The position numbers and the translations under genes are program-made. A model generated the notes under the pieces. It was not told the DNA's origin. It worked only from the letters and a program-made list of their open reading frames with translations, and did no database searches. This document shows, in pieces, positions 17,819 to 27,112 of a stretch of DNA of 64,000 nt. Source of the stretch: Pseudomonas sp. UBA6562 (GTDB taxonomy: Bacteria > Pseudomonadota > Gammaproteobacteria > Pseudomonadales > Pseudomonadaceae); the NCBI RefSeq assembly GCF_002434265.1, contig NZ_DJJS01000004.1:315079-379078 (forward strand). The letters are read 5' to 3'. Every line of letters starts with the position of its first letter. Position 1 is the stretch's first letter.

Positions 17819-17852
17819 AAAAGCCCCGCGCTGTTTCGCAACAGGCGGGGCT
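17819..17852 (-). terminator. Terminator downstream of the initiator tRNA array
   Basis: On the minus strand, an AAGCCCCGC...GCGGGGCTT hairpin followed by TTT lies 15 bases after the last tRNA gene. Confidence 0.8.
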
Positions 17853-17866
17853 TGTTCTGACGAATA

Positions 17867-17943
<77 letters not shown>

Positions 17944-18039
17944 TCAGAGGGGCGCATTCTACAGATTCGAATGGGTGTGTCAAACGATTTGCCAAAAATC
18001 ATTGAGCTGGTAGCGATTGCCAGCTGAATGCCAAGCAAC

Positions 18040-18070
18040 AAAAAAGGCCACTGCATAAACAGTGGCCTTT
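18040..18070 (-). terminator. Hairpin between initiator tRNA copies 2 and 3
   Basis: An AAAGGCCACTG / CAGTGGCCTTT stem with a T-run on the minus strand lies downstream of the middle tRNA. It is nearly identical to the hairpin at 18241-18275. Confidence 0.75.
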
Positions 18071-18080
18071 CTTTTAAAGC

Positions 18081-18157
<77 letters not shown>

Positions 18158-18240
18158 TCTGTGGGGCGCATTCTACACGCCTGTTCGATACTGGCAAGCC
18201 TTTAATGCATTGATTTGCAAAAAGATTTCTAGCAGACAAC

Positions 18241-18275
18241 GAAAAAGGCCACTGCGTGTGCAGTGGCCTTTTTCT
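18241..18275 (-). terminator. Hairpin between initiator tRNA copies 1 and 2
   Basis: On the minus strand, an AAGGCCACTG / CAGTGGCCTT stem is followed by a T-run. It matches the hairpin after copy 2, so tRNA plus terminator look like a duplicated unit. Confidence 0.75.
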
Positions 18276-18281
18276 TGAATC

Positions 18282-18358
<77 letters not shown>

Positions 18359-18540
18359 CCTGTGGAACCGAATTCTACGGATATCCTTCCTGGTGTCAAG
18401 CTATTTCCTTGGAAAAGTCTTTTTCCCTCAACCCTTTAGCGCGATGCGGCCTCTCGGCCCAGCGCATTTGCAGGCGAACTGCCGGTAATCGGGCATGGCG
18501 GGCGCGCTACTGGTTGCTCGATCGTCCCTTACGCTATGAT

Positions 18541-18556
18541 CTGTACAAATTTACAG
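18541..18556 (+). promoter_or_regulatory. LexA (SOS) box of dinB
   Basis: CTGTACAAATTTACAG fits the CTG-N10-CAG LexA consensus and lies 16 bases upstream of the dinB start. It implies SOS induction through the RecA/LexA system. Confidence 0.93.
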
Positions 18557-18571
18557 TGTCGGTTGTCAGTC

Positions 18572-19645
18572 ATGTCCTTGCGCAAAATCATCCATGTCGA
18601 TTGCGACTGCTTCTATGCAGCCATCGAAATGCGTGACGACCCTAGCCTGGCGGGTCGGCCGATGGCGGTCGGCGGCTCGGCGGATCGGCGTGGCGTGATC
18701 GCCACCTGCAATTACGAGGCACGCGCTTATGGCGTGCGTTCGGCCATGTCGTCGCGCCATGCGCACAAGCTGTGTCCGGACCTGCTGATCGTCAAACCGC
18801 GGTTCGAGGCTTATCGCGAGGCCTCTCGGGAAATCCAGCAGATCTTTCGCGACTACACCGACCTGATCGAGCCGTTGTCGCTCGACGAGGCCTACCTCGA
18901 CGTCACCGACAGCCAGTGGTTCGCCGGCAGCGCAACGCGCATCGCCGAGGACATCCGCCGGCGTGTGGCCAAGACCCTGCACATCACCGTTTCCGCAGGC
19001 GTGGCCCCCAACAAGTTCCTGGCCAAGATCGCCAGCGACTGGCGCAAACCCAATGGTCTGTTCGTCATCACGCCTAACGAAGTGGAGGCCTTCGTCGCCC
19101 AGTTGCCGGTGAATCGACTGCATGGCGTCGGCAAGGTGACCGCCGACAAGCTCAGCCGGTTGCGCATCGAGACCTGCGAAGACCTGCGTGCCTGGACCCG
19201 CCTGTCGCTGGTGCGCGAGTTCGGCAGTTTCGGCGAACGTCTGTGGGGCTTGGCCCATGGCATCGACGACCGTGTGGTGCAGGCCGACAGCAGGCGGCAG
19301 TCGGTCAGCGTCGAGAACACCTACGACACCGATCTGCCCGATTTGAACAGTTGCCTGGAACGTCTGCCCGACCTGCTGGCGAGCCTGACCGAGCGGCTGG
19401 GCCGCATGGACAGCAGCTATAAGCCGGGCAAACCCTTCGTGAAGGTCAAGTTCCACGATTTCAGCCAGACCACCCTGGAGCAGGCCGGGGCAGGGCGCGA
19501 CCTGCACAGCTACCAGCAACTGCTCAGCCAGGCGTTCGCCCGCGGCGGCAAGCCGGTGCGTCTGCTGGGAGTAGGGGTAAGGCTGCTGGATTTGCGCGGC
19601 GCCCATGAACAGCTCGAGCTGTTCACGGAGCCCCACGCAGGGTAG
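18572..19645 (+). CDS. dinB: DNA polymerase IV
   Basis: A 357-residue Y-family translesion polymerase. Catalytic acidic residues lie in HVDCDCFYAAIE near residue 8 and in SLDEAYLDVT near residues 100-109. The palm, finger, thumb and little-finger domains complete a normal length. The ATG at 18572 is chosen because the metal-binding motif then sits at the expected distance. The LexA box upstream predicts DNA-damage induction. It lacks an obvious clamp-binding tail stronger than the terminal QLELFTEP, which does fit a beta-clamp motif. Confidence 0.97.
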   Translation: MSLRKIIHVDCDCFYAAIEMRDDPSLAGRPMAVGGSADRRGVIATCNYEARAYGVRSAMSSRHAHKLCPDLLIVKPRFEAYREASREIQQIFRDYTDLIEPLSLDEAYLDVTDSQWFAGSATRIAEDIRRRVAKTLHITVSAGVAPNKFLAKIASDWRKPNGLFVITPNEVEAFVAQLPVNRLHGVGKVTADKLSRLRIETCEDLRAWTRLSLVREFGSFGERLWGLAHGIDDRVVQADSRRQSVSVENTYDTDLPDLNSCLERLPDLLASLTERLGRMDSSYKPGKPFVKVKFHDFSQTTLEQAGAGRDLHSYQQLLSQAFARGGKPVRLLGVGVRLLDLRGAHEQLELFTEPHAG

Positions 19646-19650
19646 GTGCG

Positions 19651-20604
19651 TTACTGAGCGCCGGGGTCGGCGACCAGGCGGCCGGTCTGCTTGGCCAGTG
19701 CGCGGACCAGTTCGCTTTGCAGTTCCGGGTCGTTGCGGGTCAGTTCGACCAGGCTTTGTTCCAGTTCGCTGGCTTCTTCTTCCAGGCCCAGCTCCGACAG
19801 ACGCTTGACCCGATATACCCATTGGCCCACATCGTCGTCTTCCAGGTCGTCGAAGATCAGCTCATGGGCTTCGCGCAGCTTGCCGCGCAGGCTGCTACCG
19901 ACCAGCAGGCTGCCATCGCCCCGTACGCCGCTGTCTTCGTCGTTCACCTGTAGGTGCAAGGTGCCGACCTTGTTGAGGTTCTGCTCGGCGAAGGGGCTGT
20001 CGAGCAGATTCAGGCGCAGCACGCCGCTCTGGTCGGTGCTCAGCTCATGGTTGGCTTTGCCGGCCTTGACCTCCACCGGGCGCTCGCTCCAGGGCAGGCT
20101 GATCGACTCCTCGCGCTGCTCTTTGCGCACTTCGCTGATGCCTGCCAGGTTCTGCTGCGCGCGGCCGTTGGACTGCACGTTCATGAACGGGTTGAGCCCG
20201 GCGATGCCGTACTCCAGCCAGCCATGGGTCACGCTGTCGGGCAGGTTGCCGAGCGCGATCAGGTTGACCACGTTGGCGCCCACGCCCGCGACCACGGCCA
20301 CCGCACCCAGCGGCATCTCGTAGAGTTCGCGCCAGGGTTGGTAGGGGGTATAGCGGTCGTAGTGGCGGGTCACTTCGAATTCCGTCACTTCGAAACGCTT
20401 GCGCTCGGTGATGCGCACCCGGCGCTGCGGCAACTCCATCACCTTGGGCTCGCCCACATCGACGTGCAGACTGTGTTCGAGCAATTTGCGCTCGACACGG
20501 TCCTCGTTGTCGCTGCGTTGCGACATAGGGTTGGCGCAGCCGCCCAGCAACAGGGCGCCGCTGAGCGCGGCGCCCCCCAGGGCAAAGGTACTTCGCTTGA
20601 ACAT
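19651..20604 (-). CDS. Lipoprotein of unknown function
   Basis: A 317-residue protein with a lipoprotein signal: a hydrophobic helix then the lipobox LLLGGC near residues 18-23. It is presumably anchored in the outer membrane or periplasm. A hydrophobic GAVAVVAGVGANVVNLIAL stretch lies near residues 98-116 and could be an extra membrane or amyloid-like segment. The C-terminus is acidic and helical. The ATG at 20604 is used and a GTG six bases upstream is possible. No domain is recognised. It sits between proS and dinB. Confidence 0.75.
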   Translation of the reverse strand: MFKRSTFALGGAALSGALLLGGCANPMSQRSDNEDRVERKLLEHSLHVDVGEPKVMELPQRRVRITERKRFEVTEFEVTRHYDRYTPYQPWRELYEMPLGAVAVVAGVGANVVNLIALGNLPDSVTHGWLEYGIAGLNPFMNVQSNGRAQQNLAGISEVRKEQREESISLPWSERPVEVKAGKANHELSTDQSGVLRLNLLDSPFAEQNLNKVGTLHLQVNDEDSGVRGDGSLLVGSSLRGKLREAHELIFDDLEDDDVGQWVYRVKRLSELGLEEEASELEQSLVELTRNDPELQSELVRALAKQTGRLVADPGAQ

Positions 20605-20624
20605 GGTCACCCAGGCATTGGCTA

Positions 20625-22340
20625 TCAGCGGCGCACTCGCGCTTGCAGGAAGGTCAGCACCTCGTCGACCGCCAGCGGTTGGGCGTCTTGTTCGGTGCGG
20701 TGCTTGTACTCCAGGTTGCCCTCGGCCAGCGAACGGTCGCTGACGACGATACGGTGCGGAATACCGATCAGCTCCATGTCGGCGAACTTGATGCCGGGGC
20801 TGGTCTTCTTGTCGCGGTCGTCGAGCAGCACTTCGAAGCCGGCAGCGGTCAGCTCGGCGTACAGCTTGTCGGTGGCCTCGCGTACCGCTTCGGTTTCATA
20901 GCGCAGCGGCACCAGGGCGATCTGGAAGGGTGCCAGGGCGTCGTTCCAGACGATGCCTTTCTCGTCGTGGCTCTGCTCGATGGCGGCGGCTACCACGCGC
21001 GATACGCCGATGCCGTAGCAACCCATCGACAGCACCACCGGCTTGCCGTTTTCACCCAGCACCTGGCACTTGAGCGCTTCGCTGTACTTGGTGCCGAGCT
21101 GGAAGATGTGGCCCACTTCGATGCCGCGCTTGATCACCAGGGTGCCTTGGCCATCGGGGCTTGGATCGCCCTCGACCACGTTGCGCAGGTCCGCGACTTG
21201 CGGTACCGGCAGGTCGCGCTCCCAGTTGACGCCGAAGTAGTGTTTGTCGTCGATGTTCGCACCAACGGCAAAGTCGCTCATCAGGGCCACCGAGCGGTCG
21301 ATGATGCATTCGAGCGGCAGGTTGAGCGGGCCGAGAGAGCCTGCACCCGCGCCGATGGCGGTACGCAGGTCGTCTTCGGTGGCCATGACCAGCGGTTCTG
21401 CGACCTGTTCCAGCTTGACGGCCTTGATCTCGTTGAGCTCATGGTCGCCGCGCACCACCAGGGCGATCAGCTTGCCTTCTTCGGCGCCACGCACGATGAG
21501 GGTCTTGACGGTCTTCTCGATCGGCAGGCCGTGCTCTTCGACCAGTTGCGCGATGGTCTTGGCATTGGGCGTGTCGACCAGGCGCAGCTCTTCGCTGGGC
21601 ATCGGCCGCACGCTTTCACGCGGCAGGGCTTCGGCCTTCTCGATGTTGGCGGCGTAATCGGAGCTGTCGCTGAAGATCACATCGTCTTCGCCGGACGAGG
21701 CCAGTACATGGAATTCGTGGGAGTAGCTGCCGCCGATCGAGCCGGTGTCGGCCTGTACCGGACGAAAATCCAGGCCCAGGCGCGTGAACACGTTGGTGTA
21801 GGCCTGGTGCATGCGGTCATAGGTGTCCTGCAGCGACGCCTGGTCGGCATGGAAGGAATAGGCGTCCTTCATGATGAATTCGCGACCGCGCATCAAACCG
21901 AAACGCGGACGGATCTCGTCGCGGAATTTGGTCTGGATCTGGTAGAGGTTCAGCGGTAGCTGCTTGTAGCTCGACAGCTCGTTGCGCGCCAGGTCGGTGA
22001 TGACCTCTTCGTGGGTCGGACCGACGCAGAACTCGCGGTTGTGGCGATCCTTGATGCGCAGCAGTTCCGGGCCATATTGCTCCCAACGGCCGGATTCCTG
22101 CCACAGCTCGGCAGGCTGCACGCTGGGCATCAGCACTTCCAGGGCGCCGGCGGCGTTCATTTCCTCGCGGACCACCTGCTCGACCTTGCGCATGACCCGC
22201 AGGCCCATGGGCAGCCAGGTGTACAGGCCAGAGGCCAGCTTGCGGATCATGCCGGCACGCAACATGAGCTGGTGGCTGATGACCACGGCGTCGGCCGGGG
22301 TTTCTTTTTGGGTGGCGAGCAAATATTGACTGGTGCGCAT
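20625..22340 (-). CDS. proS: Prolyl-tRNA synthetase
   Basis: A 571-residue class II synthetase of the bacterial type, with the INS editing domain inserted between motifs 2 and 3. Motif 2 lies around FRDEIRPRFGLMRGREFIMKD, cited here as residues near 140-160. The anticodon-binding domain is at the C-terminus. The start MRTSQYLLATQKE matches the family N-terminus, and the long upstream open frame is not coding. It charges tRNA-Pro and can edit Ala-tRNA-Pro. Confidence 0.97.
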   Translation of the reverse strand: MRTSQYLLATQKETPADAVVISHQLMLRAGMIRKLASGLYTWLPMGLRVMRKVEQVVREEMNAAGALEVLMPSVQPAELWQESGRWEQYGPELLRIKDRHNREFCVGPTHEEVITDLARNELSSYKQLPLNLYQIQTKFRDEIRPRFGLMRGREFIMKDAYSFHADQASLQDTYDRMHQAYTNVFTRLGLDFRPVQADTGSIGGSYSHEFHVLASSGEDDVIFSDSSDYAANIEKAEALPRESVRPMPSEELRLVDTPNAKTIAQLVEEHGLPIEKTVKTLIVRGAEEGKLIALVVRGDHELNEIKAVKLEQVAEPLVMATEDDLRTAIGAGAGSLGPLNLPLECIIDRSVALMSDFAVGANIDDKHYFGVNWERDLPVPQVADLRNVVEGDPSPDGQGTLVIKRGIEVGHIFQLGTKYSEALKCQVLGENGKPVVLSMGCYGIGVSRVVAAAIEQSHDEKGIVWNDALAPFQIALVPLRYETEAVREATDKLYAELTAAGFEVLLDDRDKKTSPGIKFADMELIGIPHRIVVSDRSLAEGNLEYKHRTEQDAQPLAVDEVLTFLQARVRR

Positions 22341-22442
22341 GGGGAGCCGTGTCGATTGCCTAATGTTTGAAATGACCCCGCATTGTACGGGGGTGAGTCG
22401 AAGCCGTACAGGATGCCCCAGGGGCGCGGCCTTGTCAGCCAA

Positions 22443-22471
22443 GAAAAAGCCCGGCAGGGGCCGGGCTTTCT
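22443..22471 (-). terminator. Terminator of the OprD-family porin gene
   Basis: On the minus strand, an AAAGCCCGGCC...GCCGGGCTTT hairpin is followed by a T-rich run, 28 bases after the porin stop codon. Confidence 0.85.
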
Positions 22472-22498
22472 CGGGTGCTGGGCAATGCAGGCCTGGGC

Positions 22499-23764
22499 TT
22501 ACAGGATGCTCAGCGGGTACTCGACGATCAGGCGCAGTTCGTCCAGCGAAGCCGAACCGTAGTAGACGCCATCGGAAGAGCGGTAGGTGGCTTGGCGCAC
22601 GCGGAAGCTGAGGTCCTTGGCCGGGCCTTCCTGCAAGACGTATTTGACGTCGATGTCGCGTTCCCATTCCTTGCCGCTGGTGGTGCCTTCGACGTGAGCG
22701 TCGGAGCCGCGGACGTAACGGGTCATGAAGGTCAGGCCGGGAATGCCGTACTCGGCCAGGTTCAGGTCGTAGCGCGCCTGCCAGGATTTTTCGTTCTCGG
22801 CGTTGAAGTCCGAGCGCGCCACGGAGTTGGCCAGGAAGACGGTGCCGCCACCGTCTACGCCGTAGGCGTAGTCGCCGTCACCGGTGACGCGCTGATGCGC
22901 CAGGGTGAAGGTGTGCGCGCCGATCTTCCAGGCGCCCGACAGGCTGTACGCGGTGTTGTCGAGCTTGTCGCCGTCGTAGGCGCGGATGTTGTTCGAGCCG
23001 TCACCTTTGGTGTTGTAGACGTTGAAGTCGAACACCAGGCCTTGGTTGTCGGACAGGGGCAGTGCCCAGTTCACGTTGCCGTACCATTTGCGCCAGTAGT
23101 CTTCGACGTTGGAGTGGTAGACGCTGGCGGACAGGCCGTCGGTGATGGCGTAGGTACCACCGATGACGTCGGCTTCGGTGAGGTTGAGGCTGTCGTGGCC
23201 GGTACGGTTCTGGGCGTTCAAGCCGGTGAAGCGACCCGCTTGCAGGACCAGGCCCTTGATCTCGCTGCTGGTGATCAAGGCGCCTTCGGCGACTTCCGGC
23301 AGCAGACGGCTGTCGTCGGTGGCGAACACGGGCATCGCGGTGAACTGGTTACCGACTTTCAACACGGTGTCGGAGACGCGGAACTTGATCGCTGCGCCGC
23401 CTTCGGAGAACTCGTCCTGCGAGCGGCCGTCGGAGCCGGTGGGGAACTGGCCGGTGCCGGAGCGGCCTTTGCCGCTGTCCAGCTTCAGGCCCAGCAGACC
23501 GATGGCGTCGACGCCAACGCCGACGGTGCCTTGGGTGAAGCCGGATTCGTAGGTGCCGATGAAGCCCAGACCGGTTTCTTCCACGCGGCTCTTGCCGGAT
23601 TCGTTGTTACGGAAGTCGCGGCTGAAATACAGCATGCGGGTCTTGACGTTGAGCTTGCTGTCTTCGATGAAACCTTTCGATTCGTCTTGCGAAGAGGCGA
23701 CTGCCAGCTGCGAGGTCCCTGCCGCAACGGCCAGGGCGATCATGCTCCACTTCATCACGCGCAT
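22499..23764 (-). CDS. OprD-family outer-membrane porin (OprQ-like)
   Basis: A 421-residue outer-membrane beta-barrel channel. It has a signal peptide of about 24 residues (MKWSMIALAVAAGTSQLAVAS), an N-terminal GFIEDSKLNVKTRMLYFSRDF typical of OprD-type porins near residues 31-51, and a C-terminal strand ending in EYPLSIL. OprD proteins take up small cationic or carboxylate nutrients. The synteny next to proS suits OprQ-type members, but the substrate cannot be read from sequence. A strong AAAGGAG site precedes the ATG. Confidence 0.88.
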   Translation of the reverse strand: MRVMKWSMIALAVAAGTSQLAVASSQDESKGFIEDSKLNVKTRMLYFSRDFRNNESGKSRVEETGLGFIGTYESGFTQGTVGVGVDAIGLLGLKLDSGKGRSGTGQFPTGSDGRSQDEFSEGGAAIKFRVSDTVLKVGNQFTAMPVFATDDSRLLPEVAEGALITSSEIKGLVLQAGRFTGLNAQNRTGHDSLNLTEADVIGGTYAITDGLSASVYHSNVEDYWRKWYGNVNWALPLSDNQGLVFDFNVYNTKGDGSNNIRAYDGDKLDNTAYSLSGAWKIGAHTFTLAHQRVTGDGDYAYGVDGGGTVFLANSVARSDFNAENEKSWQARYDLNLAEYGIPGLTFMTRYVRGSDAHVEGTTSGKEWERDIDVKYVLQEGPAKDLSFRVRQATYRSSDGVYYGSASLDELRLIVEYPLSIL

Positions 23765-24496
23765 CGTGATTTGCTCCTTTGGTTTTAGGAAGAGTCCGCT
23801 GCACCCGGCTTTTTAGTTATTGGGGCAGCTCTTTCTTTTTATGTCGCCGCGGCGGTGTCGCCACTGTGACTTGTACGTTTCGGCAGGTCGGGTCGACCCA
23901 TGCCGATCACAACCCATCTGTGTTACAGGCAAGGGTCCAAACAGTGAACCCATCGCCTTGCGTGCCAGATGACGACCTTCGCTCGAATCGGCGGGATCGA
24001 CGGTGCAAGCGTTGCAAATGTAAAGCGTCCTATCGTTTCAGGACGGCCCCTGCCTTAACCCCAGGTTCGCGGGAGCCTCCTGAACTGATTGAATGCAAAT
24101 GCAACAAGCGTGCTCATTTTCACATCCTATTGATGTTTTTTTCACATTCGCGGTCGGGGCAGGCTGCGGATGGCCGTATTTGCTCGGTCCGCCTCGGTTT
24201 GCAGCAGGGCCGCGCGGGGGTGGATCCGGTCGTCTCGCACATCCTTGCAAGTCAAGGTGTTACCGGCCTTTGTTGAGGTTGAGTATTTTGCGCGTGCCCA
24301 ATCGAGGGTAAGTCTCATTTAGCCGATTCGACTGGTGCGAAAAGTAGCGAGTGTTACCCATCTGCGTGCACGAGGCGTCCCTCTCGCACGCTTATGGTGC
24401 GCTGAGCCCGACGTGCTTGCTGGCAGTCCTGTACTCGCGCGCCAAGCGAGGTATCCTTGCGGCCCATTGTGGATGTCGGTGTGGAGGAGGTTGTTC
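23765..24496. other. Long intergenic region between the porin and HIT genes
   Basis: About 730 bases with no credible protein gene. Stretches around 23800-24150 are AT-richer than neighbouring genes, and small frames there look random. The region must hold the porin promoter (minus strand) and the HIT promoter (plus strand). No known RNA family was recognised by eye. Confidence 0.5.
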
Positions 24497-24928
24497 GTGT
24501 TTGTTCTGGATTCGCGTTTGCAGCAGGATTCGATCGAGTTGGGCCGTCTGCAACTGTGCAGTGTGTTGTTGAGCAAGGATGCCAACTATCCGTGGTTCAT
24601 TCTGGTGCCGCGTCGACCGGACGTCAGCGAGCTGTTCGATTTGAATGCAGCCGATCAGCAACAGTTATGGAAAGAGACCACCTTGTTGGCCGAGGGGCTG
24701 AAGGCCGCCTATGCCGCCGACAAGATGAATGTGGCCACCTTGGGCAATGTGGTGAGCCAACTGCACATGCACGTAATCGTGCGTAAGCGCGACGACGCAG
24801 CCTGGCCCGCGCCGGTGTGGGGCCGAGTGCCGGCGATCGCTTACGCGCCCGGTCAAGTGCAGGCGCTGCGTGTTCGCCTTGCGCAGTTGCTGGGCAGCGA
24901 ATGGGTCGAGGTGCGCGATGACGCTTGA
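24497..24928 (+). CDS. HIT-family (histidine triad) protein
   Basis: A 143-residue protein started by GTG at 24497, chosen because a perfect GGAGGAGG ribosome site lies six bases upstream. The triad region reads SQLHMHVIVRK near residues 89-99, so the first triad position is Gln while the middle (nucleophilic) and last His are kept. HIT proteins hydrolyse or transfer nucleotides. Its end overlaps slyX by 11 bases. Confidence 0.85.
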   Translation: MFVLDSRLQQDSIELGRLQLCSVLLSKDANYPWFILVPRRPDVSELFDLNAADQQQLWKETTLLAEGLKAAYAADKMNVATLGNVVSQLHMHVIVRKRDDAAWPAPVWGRVPAIAYAPGQVQALRVRLAQLLGSEWVEVRDDA

Positions 24929-25124
24929 GAGTCAGGTCATCGAACTGGAAACGCGTCAGGCGTTTCAGGACGACACCTTGCAGGCCCTGAACGAGGTGGT
25001 GTTCGAGCAGGCGAGGCAGATCGAGCGCCTACAGCAGCAGATGGCGCATCTGCTCAAGCGCTACGACGATCTGGTTGGGCAGTTGGGCAGTGAAGGCGAC
25101 GAAGCGCCGCCACCGCATTATTGA
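24918..25124 (+). CDS. slyX: SlyX family protein
   Basis: A 68-residue acidic, coiled-coil protein with heptad-like pattern (LETRQAFQDDTLQALNEVV and QARQIERLQQQMAHLLKRY) ending in the family-typical PPPHY. The ATG at 24918 lies inside the last codons of the HIT gene, implying translational coupling. Molecular function is unknown. Confidence 0.9.
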   Translation: MTLESQVIELETRQAFQDDTLQALNEVVFEQARQIERLQQQMAHLLKRYDDLVGQLGSEGDEAPPPHY

Positions 25125-25169
25125 GAGGGGCAGCGCCACGTGGAGCAATGCCACGTAGCGCCGCTGCGA

Positions 25170-25763
25170 TCAACGTCGGTTGATGGCGACGACGTCTTCG
25201 GCCTGTAGGCCCTTATCGCGGTGCATTACCGAGAACTCCACGCGCTGGCCTTCCACGAGTACGCGGTGGCCTTCGCCGCGGATGGCGCGAAAGTGCACGA
25301 AGATGTCATCGCCCGAGTCGCGCGATATGAAGCCAAAGCCCTTGGAGGTGTTGAACCACTTGACGGTGCCGGTATCGCGGCCGCTGTCCTCGCTGGGAGT
25401 GGCCTGTTGGCTCTGGGCCTTGCGCGGTTTGCGCACGAAGCCGGCGGCCAGGTGCAGGGCAACGGCGAGGGCCGCGCAGAGCAGTGCTGGCAGGTTGCCC
25501 AGTTCTGGTCGGGCCAGCAGGGTGACCGTTTGCAGGATGACGGCCAGTACCAGCAGCGCGCTGGCCAGGCGCTGCAAGACCCGGCGCGAACCGCGGTAAT
25601 ACAGCGGCACAACAGGCGCCAGCAACAGGTTGAGCAGGCCGAGCAAGGCCAGGTAGACCGCTTCGGGTAGCTGCAGGGAAAGGATGGCTTCGGTTCTGAG
25701 GCTTGGGATCGAGGCAAGCAGCAGCGCTGCAACGCCCGTCACCAGATGGACGATCTTGAACAT
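25170..25763 (-). CDS. Membrane-anchored cold-shock-domain protein
   Basis: A 197-residue fusion. The N-terminal half (about residues 1-112) has four hydrophobic helices. The C-terminal part (about residues 130-195) is a cold-shock domain with RNP1 KGFGFIS and RNP2 DIFVHF. Cold-shock domains bind single-stranded RNA or DNA. A tether to the membrane suggests RNA handling near the inner membrane, but no function is established. It is convergent with slyX. Confidence 0.8.
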   Translation of the reverse strand: MFKIVHLVTGVAALLLASIPSLRTEAILSLQLPEAVYLALLGLLNLLLAPVVPLYYRGSRRVLQRLASALLVLAVILQTVTLLARPELGNLPALLCAALAVALHLAAGFVRKPRKAQSQQATPSEDSGRDTGTVKWFNTSKGFGFISRDSGDDIFVHFRAIRGEGHRVLVEGQRVEFSVMHRDKGLQAEDVVAINRR

Positions 25764-26033
25764 GGGGGTTGGCTCACATTGATATGGTCAATCACAGGGA
25801 GAGCTGGTGGCGCGGTGCGCAAGGGTATTAGGCGCGGTCACGTGGCAGTCCAGCCTATGCACCCGGCATTATTGATCCGCACGGGTGGCACGCTGCCTAT
25901 TTAACCGTAAAGGCGCCGGCTTCTCAAACGGCCGGGGCGGGCGGTGCGCTCGCATCGCGGAACCCGGCATCTGCGCACGAGTCTTGATACAGTATCGGCT
26001 TGCTCATCAAACGTTATGCAAAAGGGGAGATCC

Positions 26034-26507
26034 ATGGCTATTGATATCGGTATCAAAGAAGAGGACCGCAAGCAGATCGTCGACGGTTTGTCCCGGTTGC
26101 TGTCCGACACCTACGTGTTGTATCTGAAGACCCACAACTTCCATTGGAACGTCACTGGCCCGGCGTTCCGTACCCTGCACCTGATGTTCGAGGAGCAGTA
26201 CAACGAGCTGGCCCTGGCCGTGGACGCCATCGCCGAGCGCATCCGTGCGCTGGGCTTCCCGGCGCCAGGCTCCTACGCGTTCTACGCCAAGCATTCGACC
26301 ATCAAGGAAGAAGAGGGCGTACCGTCGGCCGAAGAAATGATCCGCCAACTGGTCGAAGGCCAGGAAGCGGTCACCCGCACCGCCCGCAGCGTGTTCCCGG
26401 TGGTCGACGAGGCCAGCGACGAGCCGACTGCCGATTTGCTGACCCAACGCATGCAGGTCCACGAAAAAACCGCGTGGATGCTGCGCGCGCTGCTCGAAGG
26501 CAAATAA
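26034..26507 (+). CDS. dps: Dps-family ferritin-like protein
   Basis: A 157-residue four-helix protein with the Dps ferroxidase ligands in KTHNFHWNVTGP near residues 32-43 and in the following helix (FEEQYNELALAVDAIAERIRALG region, near residues 52-74). It stores iron and protects DNA from hydroxyl radicals. The ATG at 26034 follows a GGGGAG site. A small dyad GATAC-A-GTATC at 25985-25995 lies in the upstream region and could be regulatory. Confidence 0.88.
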   Translation: MAIDIGIKEEDRKQIVDGLSRLLSDTYVLYLKTHNFHWNVTGPAFRTLHLMFEEQYNELALAVDAIAERIRALGFPAPGSYAFYAKHSTIKEEEGVPSAEEMIRQLVEGQEAVTRTARSVFPVVDEASDEPTADLLTQRMQVHEKTAWMLRALLEGK

Positions 26508-26678
26508 GCTTCGACCGCTCAGCCTTTTCGCCGCACCGCGAGTGCCCGGCCCGAGTCATCGGGTCGGGCACTTTCGCATCGGGCGCAACTACTTCCCGCT
26601 GCATCCCTTGCACCCTTCAAGGCCTGATTGCAGAACGCCCGCAGCTTGAGGCGGGTAACTCGAGCGAGGAAGTAGGCA

Positions 26679-27050
26679 ATGGAAGCAAGGGAAGCGGTTT
26701 CTCGGCAGGCGCCCATGCAGCGCGGTTGGCCAGGCAAGCAATGCATCGATCCGTTTGCGCAGGACTTCGATATGCGACGTGCCTGCCCTGTCTCGCGGTC
26801 GGTGCGGCTCAACGGCTTTTCCACCTGTTTGAGGCTGGAGCGTGTGTATTGGGGCATCCTCGACCGTATCGCCGAGGCCAATCGGTGTTCGGTCAGTGCG
26901 GTGTTGTCCTATCTGGATCGCGAGGTGCACCTGCGCCACGGCGGCGTAAGAAATTTCAGTGGATTGGTCAGGGTGGTCTGTGTCGCCTGGTTGCTCGACC
27001 CGCCCGACGCTCGACGGCCGATGAACAGTGAGCTGCACGGCACCCCTTAA
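26679..27050 (+). CDS. Ribbon-helix-helix (RHH_4) domain protein
   Basis: A 123-residue protein. The central part (residues about 40-105) reads SVRLNGFSTCLRLERVYWGI and continues to the conserved HGGVRNFSGLVRVVCVAWL, which fits the RHH_4 family of putative DNA-binding proteins. The N-terminal 35 residues look unstructured. The ATG at 26679 follows a GAGGAAG site. Target genes are unknown. Confidence 0.75.
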   Translation: MEAREAVSRQAPMQRGWPGKQCIDPFAQDFDMRRACPVSRSVRLNGFSTCLRLERVYWGILDRIAEANRCSVSAVLSYLDREVHLRHGGVRNFSGLVRVVCVAWLLDPPDARRPMNSELHGTP

Positions 27051-27112
27051 CCATATATAATCGGCGTTTTTGGCTGCTCCGGCAGTCAGCATTGTGTTGA
27101 TGAGAAACGTCG

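Noticed and set aside
20643..23788. Two long plus-strand frames opposite proS and the porin gene
   Set aside because: Both are shadows of well-supported minus-strand genes.
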